This document shows positions 16,432-24,790 of a stretch of DNA of 35,530 nucleotides, one piece after another; position 1 is the stretch's first letter, and each line of letters starts with the position of its first letter. The position numbers and the translations under genes are program-made. Source of the DNA: Nocardia cerradoensis NBRC 101014 (GTDB lineage: Bacteria > Actinomycetota > Actinomycetes > Mycobacteriales > Mycobacteriaceae); assembly GCF_000308535.1 (NCBI RefSeq), contig NZ_BAFW01000378.1, positions 1-35,530 on the forward strand, in the 5' to 3' direction. The notes beneath the pieces were generated by a model. It saw only the letters and a list, made by a program, of their open reading frames with translations, did not search any database and was not told the DNA's origin.

Positions 16432-16455
16432 CTACCCGGTGTCGCCGCGATGAAC
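16432..16455 (-). promoter_or_regulatory. Putative SigB/SigF-type promoter of the SPW gene
   Basis: On the minus strand GTTCAT is followed by 12 bases and GGGTAG, matching GTTTAA-N12-14-GGGTAT well. The -10 element is about 58 bp before the ATG at 16374. It uses the same GGGTAG -10 hexamer as the motif upstream of the DoxX gene. Confidence 0.45.
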
Positions 16456-16473
16456 CCGGGGCGCGCGGCGGGA

Positions 16474-17517
16474 TCAGGAGGTGCGGTCGGGGCGATCCGT
16501 TCGGATCGCGGCCGAGGCGGCGGCGCGGGAGCGGACACCGAGCTTGATGCGCGCGTTGGCGACGTGCCGGTGCACGGTATGGGGACTCAAGGTCAGCCGC
16601 TCGCCGATCTGCGCGTCGGTCAACCCCTCGGCCACCAGACGCAGAATCTCGCGCTCGCGATCGGTCACCGCTTCGGGGCCCGGCGGCGGCGGCCGGGACC
16701 GCACCGGATATCCCAGCCCGCGCAGGATCGCGTCGGCCACGGCGGTCGCGTCACCGCGCCATGGGAAGTGGTCCTCGCCGTACAGTTCGACGAAGGTCGC
16801 GCGGCGCACGCGGCGGGCGACGTCGACGCCGAGGGCGAACGGCACCGCGCGATCGTCCCTGCGGTGCAGCACGGTGGTCGGGACGGTCACGGCCGCCAGG
16901 TACTCGGTGGCGTCGAGTTCGTATGTGGCGGACAATGATCGCGCGGCCTGCTCGGCCGTCGCGGACAGCCGCTGGAAGCGGGCGAAGCGTTCGCGTTCGG
17001 CGCTGTCGGCGCCGGGGACGAACACATCGGCCAGCAATCGGGAGCCCAGGCCCCAGTGCGCGGAAATCGCATCCACCAGCGCGCGGCGCGCTCCCTCCGG
17101 TGCGATGTCCGCGCCGCGGGCGAACGATCCGTAGAGGACGAGCCGATGGACCCGGCGGGGCAGCCGGGCCGCGAGTCCGGCGGCGACCGCCGAGCCCGAC
17201 GACGCGCCCAACACGGCGACGCGCTCGAATCCCAGCGCATCGACGATCTCGGCGGTCACGGCGATTTCACCGTCCGGATCGACCGGCGCCGCGGTCGCGG
17301 ACATACCGCGCCCGGGCTGGTCGTACCGGATGACGGTGAATCGAGTCGCCAGCCGGGACATGAAGGCCCGGAACAGCGGATCCTTCCAGTTGAGGAGCAG
17401 GTGGCTGCACCACCATCCGCCGATCAGCAGGGCGGGACCGCTGCCGACCACCGAACAGGCGACCTCGCCGCCGACGGTCCGCACCCGGTGGATCGCCTGC
17501 TCCTCGGCGCGCACCAT
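16474..17517 (-). CDS. Alpha/beta-hydrolase fused to LuxR-type DNA-binding domain
   Basis: A 347-aa fusion. Residues about 10-270 form an alpha/beta-hydrolase: IRYDQPGRGMS (63-73), nucleophile elbow G104-A-S106-S-G108, acid candidates in RRDDRAVPF, and catalytic-type His in YGEDHFPW. Residues about 283-342 form a LuxR helix-turn-helix (VTDREREILRLVAEGLTDAQIGERLTLSPHTVHRHVANARIKLGV). The complete Ser-Asp-His set suggests a sensor that binds, and may still hydrolyse, a small ligand and passes the state to the DNA-binding domain. ATG at 17517. It is divergent from a methyltransferase gene. An exact 18-bp palindrome lies in the 108-bp spacer, a likely operator for autoregulation. Ligand unknown. 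Confidence 0.88.
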   Translation of the reverse strand: MVRAEEQAIHRVRTVGGEVACSVVGSGPALLIGGWWCSHLLLNWKDPLFRAFMSRLATRFTVIRYDQPGRGMSATAAPVDPDGEIAVTAEIVDALGFERVAVLGASSGSAVAAGLAARLPRRVHRLVLYGSFARGADIAPEGARRALVDAISAHWGLGSRLLADVFVPGADSAERERFARFQRLSATAEQAARSLSATYELDATEYLAAVTVPTTVLHRRDDRAVPFALGVDVARRVRRATFVELYGEDHFPWRGDATAVADAILRGLGYPVRSRPPPPGPEAVTDREREILRLVAEGLTDAQIGERLTLSPHTVHRHVANARIKLGVRSRAAASAAIRTDRPDRTS

Positions 17518-17572
17518 GCTGCCACCTCTCGTGCGGCGGCCGTCGAGGCCGGCGCATCATCCGACATCGATT

Positions 17573-17590
17573 ATGGCCCGAACGGGCCAT
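17573..17590. promoter_or_regulatory. Perfect palindrome, probable operator
   Basis: ATGGCCCG-AA-CGGGCCAT is an exact 8-bp inverted repeat around two bases. It sits between the divergent hydrolase-LuxR gene (56 bp away) and the methyltransferase gene (36 bp away). It is the right size for a dimeric LuxR-type regulator. It only partly resembles the DosR core (8 of 14 positions), so I favour the adjacent regulator as its binder. Confidence 0.5.
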
Positions 17591-17625
17591 GACGCGAAGG
17601 GCCGCCGCCCGCCACACTCGTTCCC

Positions 17626-18255
17626 ATGACCACCGCAACTCTCGGCCAACGCTTCTTCGCCAGCTGGTATCCGGGCTTCATGTCCCGCGTCGAACGCGCC
17701 GGACAGGCCGATCTGCGCCGGGCCCAGCTCTCCCGCGCCTCCGGCCGCACCCTCGAAATCGGGGCCGGCGACGGACTGTCCGTGGCGCATTATCCGGACG
17801 GCCTGGACGAACTCGTCCTGCTCGAACCGAATCCGGCACTGCGGGCCCGATTGACGACCCGCGCCGACACCCGCACCGGGCCCGTCACCGTCGTGGACGG
17901 CGACGCGCACCGGCTGGATTTCCCGGCAGCCAGTTTCGATACCGTCACCGCGTCGCTGGTGTTCTGCTCGGTGCGCGACCCGGCCCGCGCGCTGCGCGAG
18001 GTGCATCGCGTGCTGCGTCCCGGCGGCCGGTTCCTGTTCCACGAACACGTCCGCGGCACCGGCCTGCGCGCCGGCGTCCAGGACGTGCTGACACCGCTGC
18101 AACGACGCCTCGCGGACGGTTGCCACGCCAATCGCGACTTCGAAAGCCTGCTCGCCGCAGCGGATTTCGATATCGAGGACATCGCACACACCCGGATGCC
18201 GACGATGATGCCGACCATCGTGCCCCTCGTCGTCGGCACCGCGCGCCGACGGTGA
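17626..18255 (+). CDS. Class I SAM-dependent methyltransferase
   Basis: A 209-aa methyltransferase, complete. Motif I is LEIGAGDG (about 44-51), the acidic residue after strand 2 is in LLEPNP, motif II/III is VVDGDAHRLDFPAASFDTVTASLVFCSV, and the post-motif is ALREVHRVLRPGGRFLFHEHV. This is the UbiE/METTL7-like small-molecule methyltransferase pattern. The N-terminus (FFASWYPGFMSRVER) resembles members that act on lipids or quinones, but no substrate can be assigned. ATG at 17626. It is divergent from the hydrolase-LuxR regulator, which may control it, and convergent with the ATP-grasp gene (9-bp gap). Confidence 0.88.
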   Translation: MTTATLGQRFFASWYPGFMSRVERAGQADLRRAQLSRASGRTLEIGAGDGLSVAHYPDGLDELVLLEPNPALRARLTTRADTRTGPVTVVDGDAHRLDFPAASFDTVTASLVFCSVRDPARALREVHRVLRPGGRFLFHEHVRGTGLRAGVQDVLTPLQRRLADGCHANRDFESLLAAADFDIEDIAHTRMPTMMPTIVPLVVGTARRR

Positions 18256-18264
18256 GCGCCGCGC

Positions 18265-19554
18265 CTAGTCCACCTCGTCGTCCACGTCGTCGAATTCGAA
18301 ATGCAAGGCGGCGACGCAGCGTTCGTATTTGTCGACCAGATCCGCTTCACTGTCGGCGCCGATGAAGATGTCCGCCAGTTCGTAGCTGTAGCTGTCCTGC
18401 GCGGGCATCTCCGACAGCCGGATCCCTTCGGCGGGAACCACTTCGATGGTGACCCCCGGGATCTCGCCCTGGATCCGCTCGATCTCCGCGGCCGTGGGAA
18501 CTCTGGTCACGATCCCGTCGGAGAAGCGGCGGTAATAGCATTTGGCGGCGATGTCGTAGCGGCCCTGCCCCTTCGGCAACCGCGGATCGAGGCCGAGGCC
18601 CAAGCGCACCATGCAGTGGTGGTTCGGCACGCCGTCCACCGCATAGAACATGTCGGCGTGCGATTGCGAATGACGGGCGTTGATCTCCAGCACCGACACC
18701 CGTCCGGTGTCCGGCTCGCAGAAGAATTCGATGCTGAACGTCGAATTGTCCAGGCCCATCCGGGAAATGACGCGCTCGGAGATATCGGTCATCCGCGCCA
18801 CGATCTCGGATGGCAACTGGGACGGATATTGATGCCGGAGGAAACACGGCGTATCGGGGTAATTGATGGAATCCAGGGCGCCGTTCACGGTGACCTGCCC
18901 GCGATAGACGTATCCCTCGGTCGCGGCCTGCACGCCGGTCAGGGTCTCCTCGGCCAGACATGCCTGGCCGCCGATCGCGGCGATCTCCGGAGGAAGGTCG
19001 ACCCGGTCGAGAACGAATTCGAACGGTTTCCCGACCCGGCCGACGCCCTCGCGGATCTGTTCGACCGCCGCCTCGAACTCGCGGTCGTCGTGCACGTGGA
19101 ACGCCAGTTCCGAGGAGAAGGACTTGACGGGCTTGAGCCAGACCGGATACGTCATTCCCTCGGGCAGGCGGGGCTCGCCGTCCAGGTCGACGATTCCGAA
19201 CTTCGGAATCTCGTCGATCACCTTGCTCTGCTCGATCCGGCTCCAATATTTGTGCTCACACTTGACCACTGCCTCGAGATCGGCGCTGGGCAATCCGAAC
19301 CGCTCACACAACATCGGGACCAGGGCGGTCACCGGGAAATCCCAGTAGCCGACCACGGCCGCGATATCCCCGTCGAAGCCCTTCAGGGCCTCCTCGGCCT
19401 TGTGCAGCAGGTCCTCGATCGGAATCTCACCCTCCTGGGTTTCCTCGATTCCGAGCAATCGGTGGAACCGGAATTGCGGCGCGTCCGGAATCAATTCCAG
19501 GGTGCGCAGATTTCCGTCGTCGAGACCGATCACGAAGATGTCGGCAGTACTCAC
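18265..19554 (-). CDS. ATP-grasp domain ligase
   Basis: A 429-aa ATP-grasp enzyme. An N-terminal preATP-grasp domain covers about 1-95. Candidate ATP-binding residues are Lys141 in VWLKPVKSFSS and acidic Glu202/203 in CLAEETLTG. The Mg-binding motif near the end of the grasp fold is SVLEINARHSQSH, with Glu290, Asn292 and Arg294. This layout matches carboxylate-amine ligases of the CARNS1/BL00235 kind or carboxylase-like ligases, which activate a carboxylate as acyl-phosphate for attack by an amine. GTG at 19554 is chosen because GAGGAAG precedes it and it overlaps the upstream stop by 4 bp; an in-frame extension upstream lies inside the neighbour. It is the last gene of a three-gene operon with two hydrolases. 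Substrates unknown. Confidence 0.85.
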   Translation of the reverse strand: MSTADIFVIGLDDGNLRTLELIPDAPQFRFHRLLGIEETQEGEIPIEDLLHKAEEALKGFDGDIAAVVGYWDFPVTALVPMLCERFGLPSADLEAVVKCEHKYWSRIEQSKVIDEIPKFGIVDLDGEPRLPEGMTYPVWLKPVKSFSSELAFHVHDDREFEAAVEQIREGVGRVGKPFEFVLDRVDLPPEIAAIGGQACLAEETLTGVQAATEGYVYRGQVTVNGALDSINYPDTPCFLRHQYPSQLPSEIVARMTDISERVISRMGLDNSTFSIEFFCEPDTGRVSVLEINARHSQSHADMFYAVDGVPNHHCMVRLGLGLDPRLPKGQGRYDIAAKCYYRRFSDGIVTRVPTAAEIERIQGEIPGVTIEVVPAEGIRLSEMPAQDSYSYELADIFIGADSEADLVDKYERCVAALHFEFDDVDDEVD

Positions 19555-20561
19555 AAGCTTCCTCTTTTCGAAACGTCCCCCGCGGGCGCGTACATCGATT
19601 CCCCGGTGTCGCTCCGGGGCGCTGGGCGTTGCACGATCCGCACCAGCTGGCGCAACGCGTGGCGGGCCTCGGGAACCTCGGAGAGATGCCACGCGTGGAA
19701 CATCCCCGGATATTCGAAGTAACCGAGATCGACACCCTCACGCACGCACCGCGCCCGGAAACGTCGGGCATCGGCCAGCAGGATGTCGCGGGTGCCGATG
19801 AACAGACTGAGCCGCCCGGGCGTCGCGGCGGGGGCATTCAGCGGACTGATCATCGGATCGCGCCGGTCGAGGTCGCCGGCGTACAGGCGACCGGCCTCGG
19901 CCAGTCCCGCGACGCCGAGATAGGGGTCGCACGGATCGAGGGCCCGGGCCATGGGATCGGTCATGGTGACATCGAGCCACGGCGAGATCATCACGACCTC
20001 CTTGGGCGTCACCGCCCCGGTCGCGCCGAGTTGGCGTGCCAGCACCAGCGCCAGCGCGGCACCGGCGGAATCTCCCATGAACACCTTGTTCTCCGACGCG
20101 GTGTGCGCGAAGACCTCGTCGTGTACGGCGCGCACCATCGCCACCGTGTCGTCACCGTGGTGTGCGGGGGCGAGCGGGTAGAGCGGCACGGTGACCGCGC
20201 ATCCGGTCCGGTCGACCAGGCGGGCCAGGAACTTCCAGTGGTCGTGCTGAATCTGGTGGACGTAGGCGCCACCGTGCAGGTAGAGCACATGGCGTGAGGT
20301 GCCACCCTCCAGCGGCCGGATGGTGTACACCGGCCGGCCCCGCATGTTCCGGCGCGTCACCCAATAGTGGGTGTGCAATTCGGCCGGCGGGCGGTCCCGG
20401 TCCGGCCGCTGGCTCTTGCGAATACTCTCCCGCAGCGCTTGCGGGTCGGCAAAGGTCTTGTCCGCGTGCGTCATTCGCATACCGGCGATCAGCATGCGGC
20501 TGCGCAGGCTCGGTTTCGCGTGATTCACCGGTCCTACCGGTTCCAGGTCACACATGGTCAC
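19551..20561 (-). CDS. Alpha/beta-hydrolase, hormone-sensitive-lipase (HSL) family
   Basis: A 336-aa carboxylesterase-type hydrolase. The HSL oxyanion motif is HGGA (96-99) and the nucleophile elbow is GDSAG (163-167, Ser165). The acid is in FIGTRDILLAD (about 267) and the catalytic His is in YPGMFHAW (about 296). Start is GTG 20561 (GAGGG 8 bp upstream) or ATG 20555. Both lie inside the 3' end of the upstream CocE-like gene, so the two are translationally coupled. Its stop overlaps the ATP-grasp start. A decayed paralogue lies at 22864-23321. HSL-family enzymes cleave short or medium esters; here it probably removes or transfers an acyl group on the molecule the ATP-grasp enzyme handles. Confidence 0.9.
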   Translation of the reverse strand: MTMCDLEPVGPVNHAKPSLRSRMLIAGMRMTHADKTFADPQALRESIRKSQRPDRDRPPAELHTHYWVTRRNMRGRPVYTIRPLEGGTSRHVLYLHGGAYVHQIQHDHWKFLARLVDRTGCAVTVPLYPLAPAHHGDDTVAMVRAVHDEVFAHTASENKVFMGDSAGAALALVLARQLGATGAVTPKEVVMISPWLDVTMTDPMARALDPCDPYLGVAGLAEAGRLYAGDLDRRDPMISPLNAPAATPGRLSLFIGTRDILLADARRFRARCVREGVDLGYFEYPGMFHAWHLSEVPEARHALRQLVRIVQRPAPRSDTGESMYAPAGDVSKRGSL

Positions 20562-22572
20562 GGGGAATCACCCTCTTCCAGTTCCGCGAGAACATTCGCT
20601 GTTCGCCCTCGAATCCGTCGAGTTCGGCGTGGACATAGAAGTCGGTCGGGGTACAGGTGACGCGGGTCCGGGTTTCGGTGCGGGCCCGCCAGTCGCCACG
20701 GGCGAAACTCATCGACCACGACGTTTCCGCTGTGGCGGAACAGAATTCGTCCGCCTTCCAGCTGTAGCGTTCGTGGACGCGGCGGTCGACGTCGAGATCG
20801 TGCTCGTCGAAGCGGATCAGGCCGGCGTCCTTGACGATGTCGAGGGCAGATCGGTAGTCGATCAGATCGCGCGAGACCGTCCACTTCTGCTCCCCCGGCC
20901 TGATCCGGGTGGTGCGCATCGGCTCGGCGCCTTCGGGTTCCTCGAACGGCCGCACCGCGACATCGTCGGATTCGGCGATCGGCCGGATCGGCAGCGTCAG
21001 GGCGCTGCCCTCGGTGTACACGGTGACGAGCGCGGGTTCCGGCGGCGGCCACGCCAGCGGCCAGTACGACGTGGACAGCGACAACCGGATCCGGTGCCCG
21101 GCCGGAAAGGCCTGGGCCACGGCATTGAGCTGTACGGTGACGCGGTAGCGCCGGCCCGGTTCCAGGGGTTCCGGTTCGTCGTGCCCGTCGCGGTGGGTCA
21201 GATTCAGCAGGCCGTAGGTCACCCGAGTCGCGCGGCCGTCCGGGGCGACATCCGACAGTCTGGCCGCGATCATCGCGACCGGTTTGTCGGCCGACACCTC
21301 CAGTGTCACGGTCGGCGCGCCCAGGATCTCGCAGCGCTCGGTCAGTTCGTCGGTGTCGAACACCAGCGAGCCGCCGTCTTCTTCGCGCTGGTCGTAGGGC
21401 AGATCCGGGGGCGCGCTGTAGGACGCCCACTTCCCGGCGAACTGCCCCACCGACAGCGGCGATTCGACCGCGAGCGCCGCCGGGGACACCGGCTCGTCCG
21501 GGCGCGCGATCCGAGTGCGGGCCAGCGGGTGCGCCACGGCCCGCACGTGCGGCGAGGGCCACGCGGGCTCACCGACCCAGCGGCCGGGCCGCTGTTCGTA
21601 CGACGTGGACGGCGGCACGCTGTCCTGCATCCACGTCCGCAACATCGGGCCGTCCATCACACCGTTGTCGATATCGCGCAGCCAGTGGTCCCACCAGCGC
21701 ACCACCTCCTGCAGGTAGCCGATCGCGGGGCCGGGTTCGCCGAGATGTGGATATTTGTGCGACCACGGGCCGATCAGCCCCTTGCGCGGGACTTCCAGAT
21801 TCTCGAGCAGCCGTGCGACGGCGTTCGAATAGCCGTCGGCCCAGCCGCTGGAGGCCAGCACCGGAATCTGGACGTCGGCATAGTTCTCGCAGACCGACGC
21901 GCGCCGCCAGTAGTCGTCGCGGCGCTGGTGCTCGAGCCAATTCGCGGCCCAGAGGCTGCAGTTCTCCAGCCGCTCCAGCCACATCTCCCGCCAGCGGTCA
22001 CCGACCAGCGCGGGATCGGGCGGCAGCGTGCTGTAGGCGAACATGGTCGCGGATTCGGCGATGTTGTCCGACAGCAGGGCGCCGCCCATGTAGTGCATGT
22101 CGTCGGAATAGCGATCGTCGGTGAACGAGGAGATCACGATCGCCTCCAGGCCCGCGGGTTTACGAGCCGCCACCTGCAGCGCGTTGAATCCGCCCCAGGA
22201 AATGCCCATCATGCCGAGCCGGCCGTTGCACCACGGCTGCGCCGCCATCCAGGCGAGCACCGCTTCGGCGTCGAGATGCTCCTGTTCGAGATACTCGTCG
22301 GCGAGCACGCCCTCCGACTCGCCGGTGCCGCGCAGGTCGACCCGGACACAGCCGTAGCCGTGACCGGCGAGATACGGGTGGTGAATCGAATCCCGCACCG
22401 CGCTCAGGTCCCGCTTGCGATACGGGATGTATTCGAGAATGCCGGGCACGGGGGCGTCGTCGGAGGCGACCGGCCGCCATATCTTGGCGGCCAGCCGCAC
22501 CCCGTCCGGCATCGGGATCCACACCTGTTCGTCCACGGTGATCTGCTGCGGCATGGACGTCACCGTCCGCAT
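20548..22572 (-). CDS. CocE/NonD-family (X-Pro dipeptidyl-peptidase S15-like) hydrolase
   Basis: A 674-aa serine hydrolase. The N-terminal alpha/beta-hydrolase domain has VRVDLRGTGESEG (77-89), nucleophile elbow G123-I-S125-W-G127, acid in SSGWADGYSN, and His in IGPWSHKYPH. The C-terminal jelly-roll domain (PXPD_C-like; GAPTVTLEVSADKPVAMIAARLSDV, GHRIRLSLSTSYWPLAWP) starts at about residue 370. Relatives include cocaine esterase and glutaryl-7-ACA acylase, so it cleaves an ester or amide. ATG at 22572 is chosen for a near-perfect AGGAGG 4 bp upstream, not the longer ORF beginning at 22638. It is first gene of the CocE-HSL-ATP-grasp operon. No signal peptide is seen, so it is probably cytoplasmic. 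Confidence 0.92.
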   Translation of the reverse strand: MRTVTSMPQQITVDEQVWIPMPDGVRLAAKIWRPVASDDAPVPGILEYIPYRKRDLSAVRDSIHHPYLAGHGYGCVRVDLRGTGESEGVLADEYLEQEHLDAEAVLAWMAAQPWCNGRLGMMGISWGGFNALQVAARKPAGLEAIVISSFTDDRYSDDMHYMGGALLSDNIAESATMFAYSTLPPDPALVGDRWREMWLERLENCSLWAANWLEHQRRDDYWRRASVCENYADVQIPVLASSGWADGYSNAVARLLENLEVPRKGLIGPWSHKYPHLGEPGPAIGYLQEVVRWWDHWLRDIDNGVMDGPMLRTWMQDSVPPSTSYEQRPGRWVGEPAWPSPHVRAVAHPLARTRIARPDEPVSPAALAVESPLSVGQFAGKWASYSAPPDLPYDQREEDGGSLVFDTDELTERCEILGAPTVTLEVSADKPVAMIAARLSDVAPDGRATRVTYGLLNLTHRDGHDEPEPLEPGRRYRVTVQLNAVAQAFPAGHRIRLSLSTSYWPLAWPPPEPALVTVYTEGSALTLPIRPIAESDDVAVRPFEEPEGAEPMRTTRIRPGEQKWTVSRDLIDYRSALDIVKDAGLIRFDEHDLDVDRRVHERYSWKADEFCSATAETSWSMSFARGDWRARTETRTRVTCTPTDFYVHAELDGFEGEQRMFSRNWKRVIPRDHV

Positions 22573-22863
22573 CAGTCCTCCTCGGTTCACATCTCGGTGG
22601 CAGGTTCGGCGAAGCGGCATCTCACCGCCCGCTGCCACCGCCCCCGTCGATTACGCACTTCCGGCGGCTACCCGCTCACGTCCGCACTACACCGGCAGCG
22701 CACCCGTTTGTGCGCTTTCGCACGAAACAACTTCTCGTACAGCATCTTTCGCGATACGGTGGCACGCTCACGCGCGCTTCGCGCCGATGGTGTGAGCTGG
22801 GCTACAGCACTCGCCGAGCCGTGGCCCGTGGGGCGGATGAGCACAGTTTGAATCCTGTGCCGC
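22573..22863. other. Divergent spacer upstream of CocE operon and hydrolase remnant
   Basis: No gene is supported in these 291 bp. On the minus strand GTGTAG-N13-GGGTAG lies about 22664-22688, a weak SigB/SigF-like match that could serve the CocE operon. At 22840-22860 GCACAG and CTGTGC form a 6-bp inverted repeat around TTTGAATC. It looks like a tRNA T-arm with one base missing, but no tRNA can be folded around it. Confidence 0.35.
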
Positions 22864-23321
22864 ATGGCTATGACTGCGCCATCATGGCTCACTGTCTTCC
22901 CGATGTATCCGCTCGCGCCGGAACACGACCACCGGACCATCGTGCCCATGATCTCGCCACCGACGACCCACTGTCGCTGACTCTCGACGACCGGGACCCC
23001 GAACTCGGGGTGACCGGATTGAAGCAGGCGGGCCGGTGGTACGCCGCCGGGCGCGCCCTCGACGACCCCGAGATCAGTCCCGCCTTCGCCGACCTCACCG
23101 GTCTGGCACCGGCCATCGTCTTCATCGGCCTCCGCGATATCCTGCTTCCCGACGCCCGCCGCGTCCGGGAACTCGGCGCGGCCGCGGGCGTACCGGTCGA
23201 GCTGCACGAATATCCCGGCATGCCACACAACTGGATCATGAAGAAGATCCCCGAAGCCCGTCGCGCCACCGACGAACTGGTGGTATTCCTCCACACCGCG
23301 GCGGCGCAAACCCTCCGGTAA
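22864..23321 (+). pseudogene. HSL-family alpha/beta-hydrolase remnant
   Basis: Two separate frames carry pieces of one hydrolase. From about 22864 one frame reads TVFPMYPLAPEHDHRTIVPM, the family segment between the HGGG and GDSAG motifs, then hits a stop at 22980. From about 22956 another frame reads ATDDPLSLTLDDRDPELGVTGLKQAGRWYA ... FIGLRDILLPDARRVREL ... HEYPGMPHNW to 23321, the C-terminal third with the acid and His positions. The GDSAG nucleophile region between them is absent and the HGG region is not found. This is a gene with a large internal deletion and frameshift. It resembles the intact HSL hydrolase at 19551-20561 (GTRDILLADARR versus GLRDILLPDARR). It cannot encode an active enzyme. 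Confidence 0.75.
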
Positions 23322-23353
23322 CGCGAGCAGGAATTATCCGTACGCCGAAGAAA

Positions 23354-23367
23354 CTGACCAACGTCCC
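23354..23367. promoter_or_regulatory. DosR-like box upstream of the phosphoribosyltransferase-hydrolase gene
   Basis: CTGACCAACGTCCC matches GGGACTWWAGTCCC at about 10 of 14 positions, with a full GTCCC right half. It lies roughly 90 bp before the ATG at 23453. The M. tuberculosis homologue of the downstream gene (Rv0571c) is known as a DosR-regulon member, which supports the call. Confidence 0.5.
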
Positions 23368-23452
23368 ACGCATCGGAGCCTTCGGCATGGTTCGGCGTAG
23401 CCGGCGAACGCGGATAGTGGCCGTATGAGAACCGAAGTGCAAGAGGCATTCG

Positions 23453-24790
23453 ATGGTGTTTCGTGATCGCGTCGACGCGGGCAGCCGGCTCGCGACGCGT
23501 CTGATCGCTCTGTGTGACACCGATGTCGTCGTACTGGGCCTGCCGCGCGGCGGAGTACCGGTCGCCTTCGAAGTGGCACGCGCGTTGCGCGCACCGCTGG
23601 ACGTCCTGGTGATCCGCAAGCTGGGCGTGCCCTATCAGCCCGAACTCGCCTTCGGCGCGGTCGGCGAGGACCACACCCTCGTCCTCAACACCCTGGTCGT
23701 GCGCCGCACCGGGCTGTCCGAGGACGACATCGATGCGGTGCAGCGGCACGAGCGCACGGAACTGGCGCGTCGGGTGGACATGTACCGGCAGGGACGCGAC
23801 GGACCGTCACTGCGTGGCCGGACCGTGGTGCTGGTCGACGACGGCATCGCGACGGGGGCCACCGCTCGCGCCGCCTGCCGCGTGGCCCGTGCCCGCGGCG
23901 CCGCCCGTATCGTCCTGGCCACTCCCGTCGCCGCCCGCGAGGCGTTGGCGTCGCTGCGGCCGGAAGCCGACGACATCGTCTGCCTGAAAACGCCACTGCT
24001 CTTCGACGCGGTCGGCCAGTGGTACCGGCACTTCGGACAGACGAGCGACGACGAAGTCGTCGATCTGCTCGCCCGGGCGGCCCTCGCCGCCCGCGAACGC
24101 CCCCGGGTGGCCGAGTCCAGCGATCCGCCGCTGGTCGACGACGACGTCACCATCACTGTCGGGGAGGCCGAACTGGGCGGCCACCTGACGGTTCCGGAAG
24201 CCGCGAGGGGGGTGGTGATCTTCGCCCACGGCAGCGGCAGCAGCAGGCACAGTCCACGCAACCGATTCGTCGCCACCGCTCTGCAGCGGGCCGGACTCGG
24301 AACGCTGCTGTTCGACCTGCTCACCTCCGCCGAAGAGCTCGAGCGCGCCAATGTCTTCGCTATCGGTCTGCTGGCGAATCGGCTGGCAGGTGTCACGCGG
24401 TGGCTCGCCGGGATGCACTACGCCGACGACCTCCCGATGGGGTACTTCGGCGCCAGCACCGGGGCCGCGGCCGCGCTGCGGGCGGCCGCCGATCCGGAGC
24501 TGAAGATCGCCGCCGTCGTCTCCCGCGGCGGCCGCCCCGACCTCGCCGACCTCTTTCTGACCGCCGTGCGAGCGCCGACCCTGTTGATCGTGGGAGGAAA
24601 CGACCCGGCGGTGATCGAACTGAACAGGTTCGCCCAGCGAGCGATGGCGTGCGAGTCTCGCATCGAGATCGTGCCCGGCGCCACCCACCTGTTCCCCGAG
24701 CCCGGCACGCTGGAAGCCGTGGCCGAGCTGGCCCGCGACTGGTTCCGCACCCATTTCCGCGGGTCGACGACGGCCCGCACACGACCATGA
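23453..24790 (+). CDS. Phosphoribosyltransferase / dienelactone-hydrolase-like fusion (Rv0571c-like)
   Basis: A 445-aa two-domain protein. Residues about 1-215 are a type I phosphoribosyltransferase with the PRPP loop VVLVDDGIATG (125-135). Residues about 232-440 are an alpha/beta-hydrolase of dienelactone-hydrolase type: FAHGSGSSRHSPRN near the oxyanion position, nucleophile elbow G333-A-S335-T-G337, Asp384 in VGGNDPAV and His412 in PGATHLF. All catalytic-type residues are present. ATG at 23453 follows AAGAGG by 6-7 bp. The same fusion is a DosR-regulon protein in M. tuberculosis (Rv0571c), and a DosR-like box lies upstream. Substrates are unknown; joining PRPP chemistry to a hydrolase suggests nucleotide-base salvage or detoxification in dormancy. 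Confidence 0.9.
   Translation: MVFRDRVDAGSRLATRLIALCDTDVVVLGLPRGGVPVAFEVARALRAPLDVLVIRKLGVPYQPELAFGAVGEDHTLVLNTLVVRRTGLSEDDIDAVQRHERTELARRVDMYRQGRDGPSLRGRTVVLVDDGIATGATARAACRVARARGAARIVLATPVAAREALASLRPEADDIVCLKTPLLFDAVGQWYRHFGQTSDDEVVDLLARAALAARERPRVAESSDPPLVDDDVTITVGEAELGGHLTVPEAARGVVIFAHGSGSSRHSPRNRFVATALQRAGLGTLLFDLLTSAEELERANVFAIGLLANRLAGVTRWLAGMHYADDLPMGYFGASTGAAAALRAAADPELKIAAVVSRGGRPDLADLFLTAVRAPTLLIVGGNDPAVIELNRFAQRAMACESRIEIVPGATHLFPEPGTLEAVAELARDWFRTHFRGSTTARTRP

Noticed and set aside
20554..22851. 765-codon plus-strand frame opposite the CocE-like gene
   Set aside because: Its protein is low-complexity Arg/Gly/Ala-rich with no domain, and the opposite strand has a complete catalytic enzyme.
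22835..22870. tRNA-like T-arm (CACAG-TTTGAATC-CTGTG)
   Set aside because: The loop is one base too long for the pairing, and no acceptor, D or anticodon stem can be built around it, so it is not a tRNA. A worn attachment-site remnant cannot be excluded.
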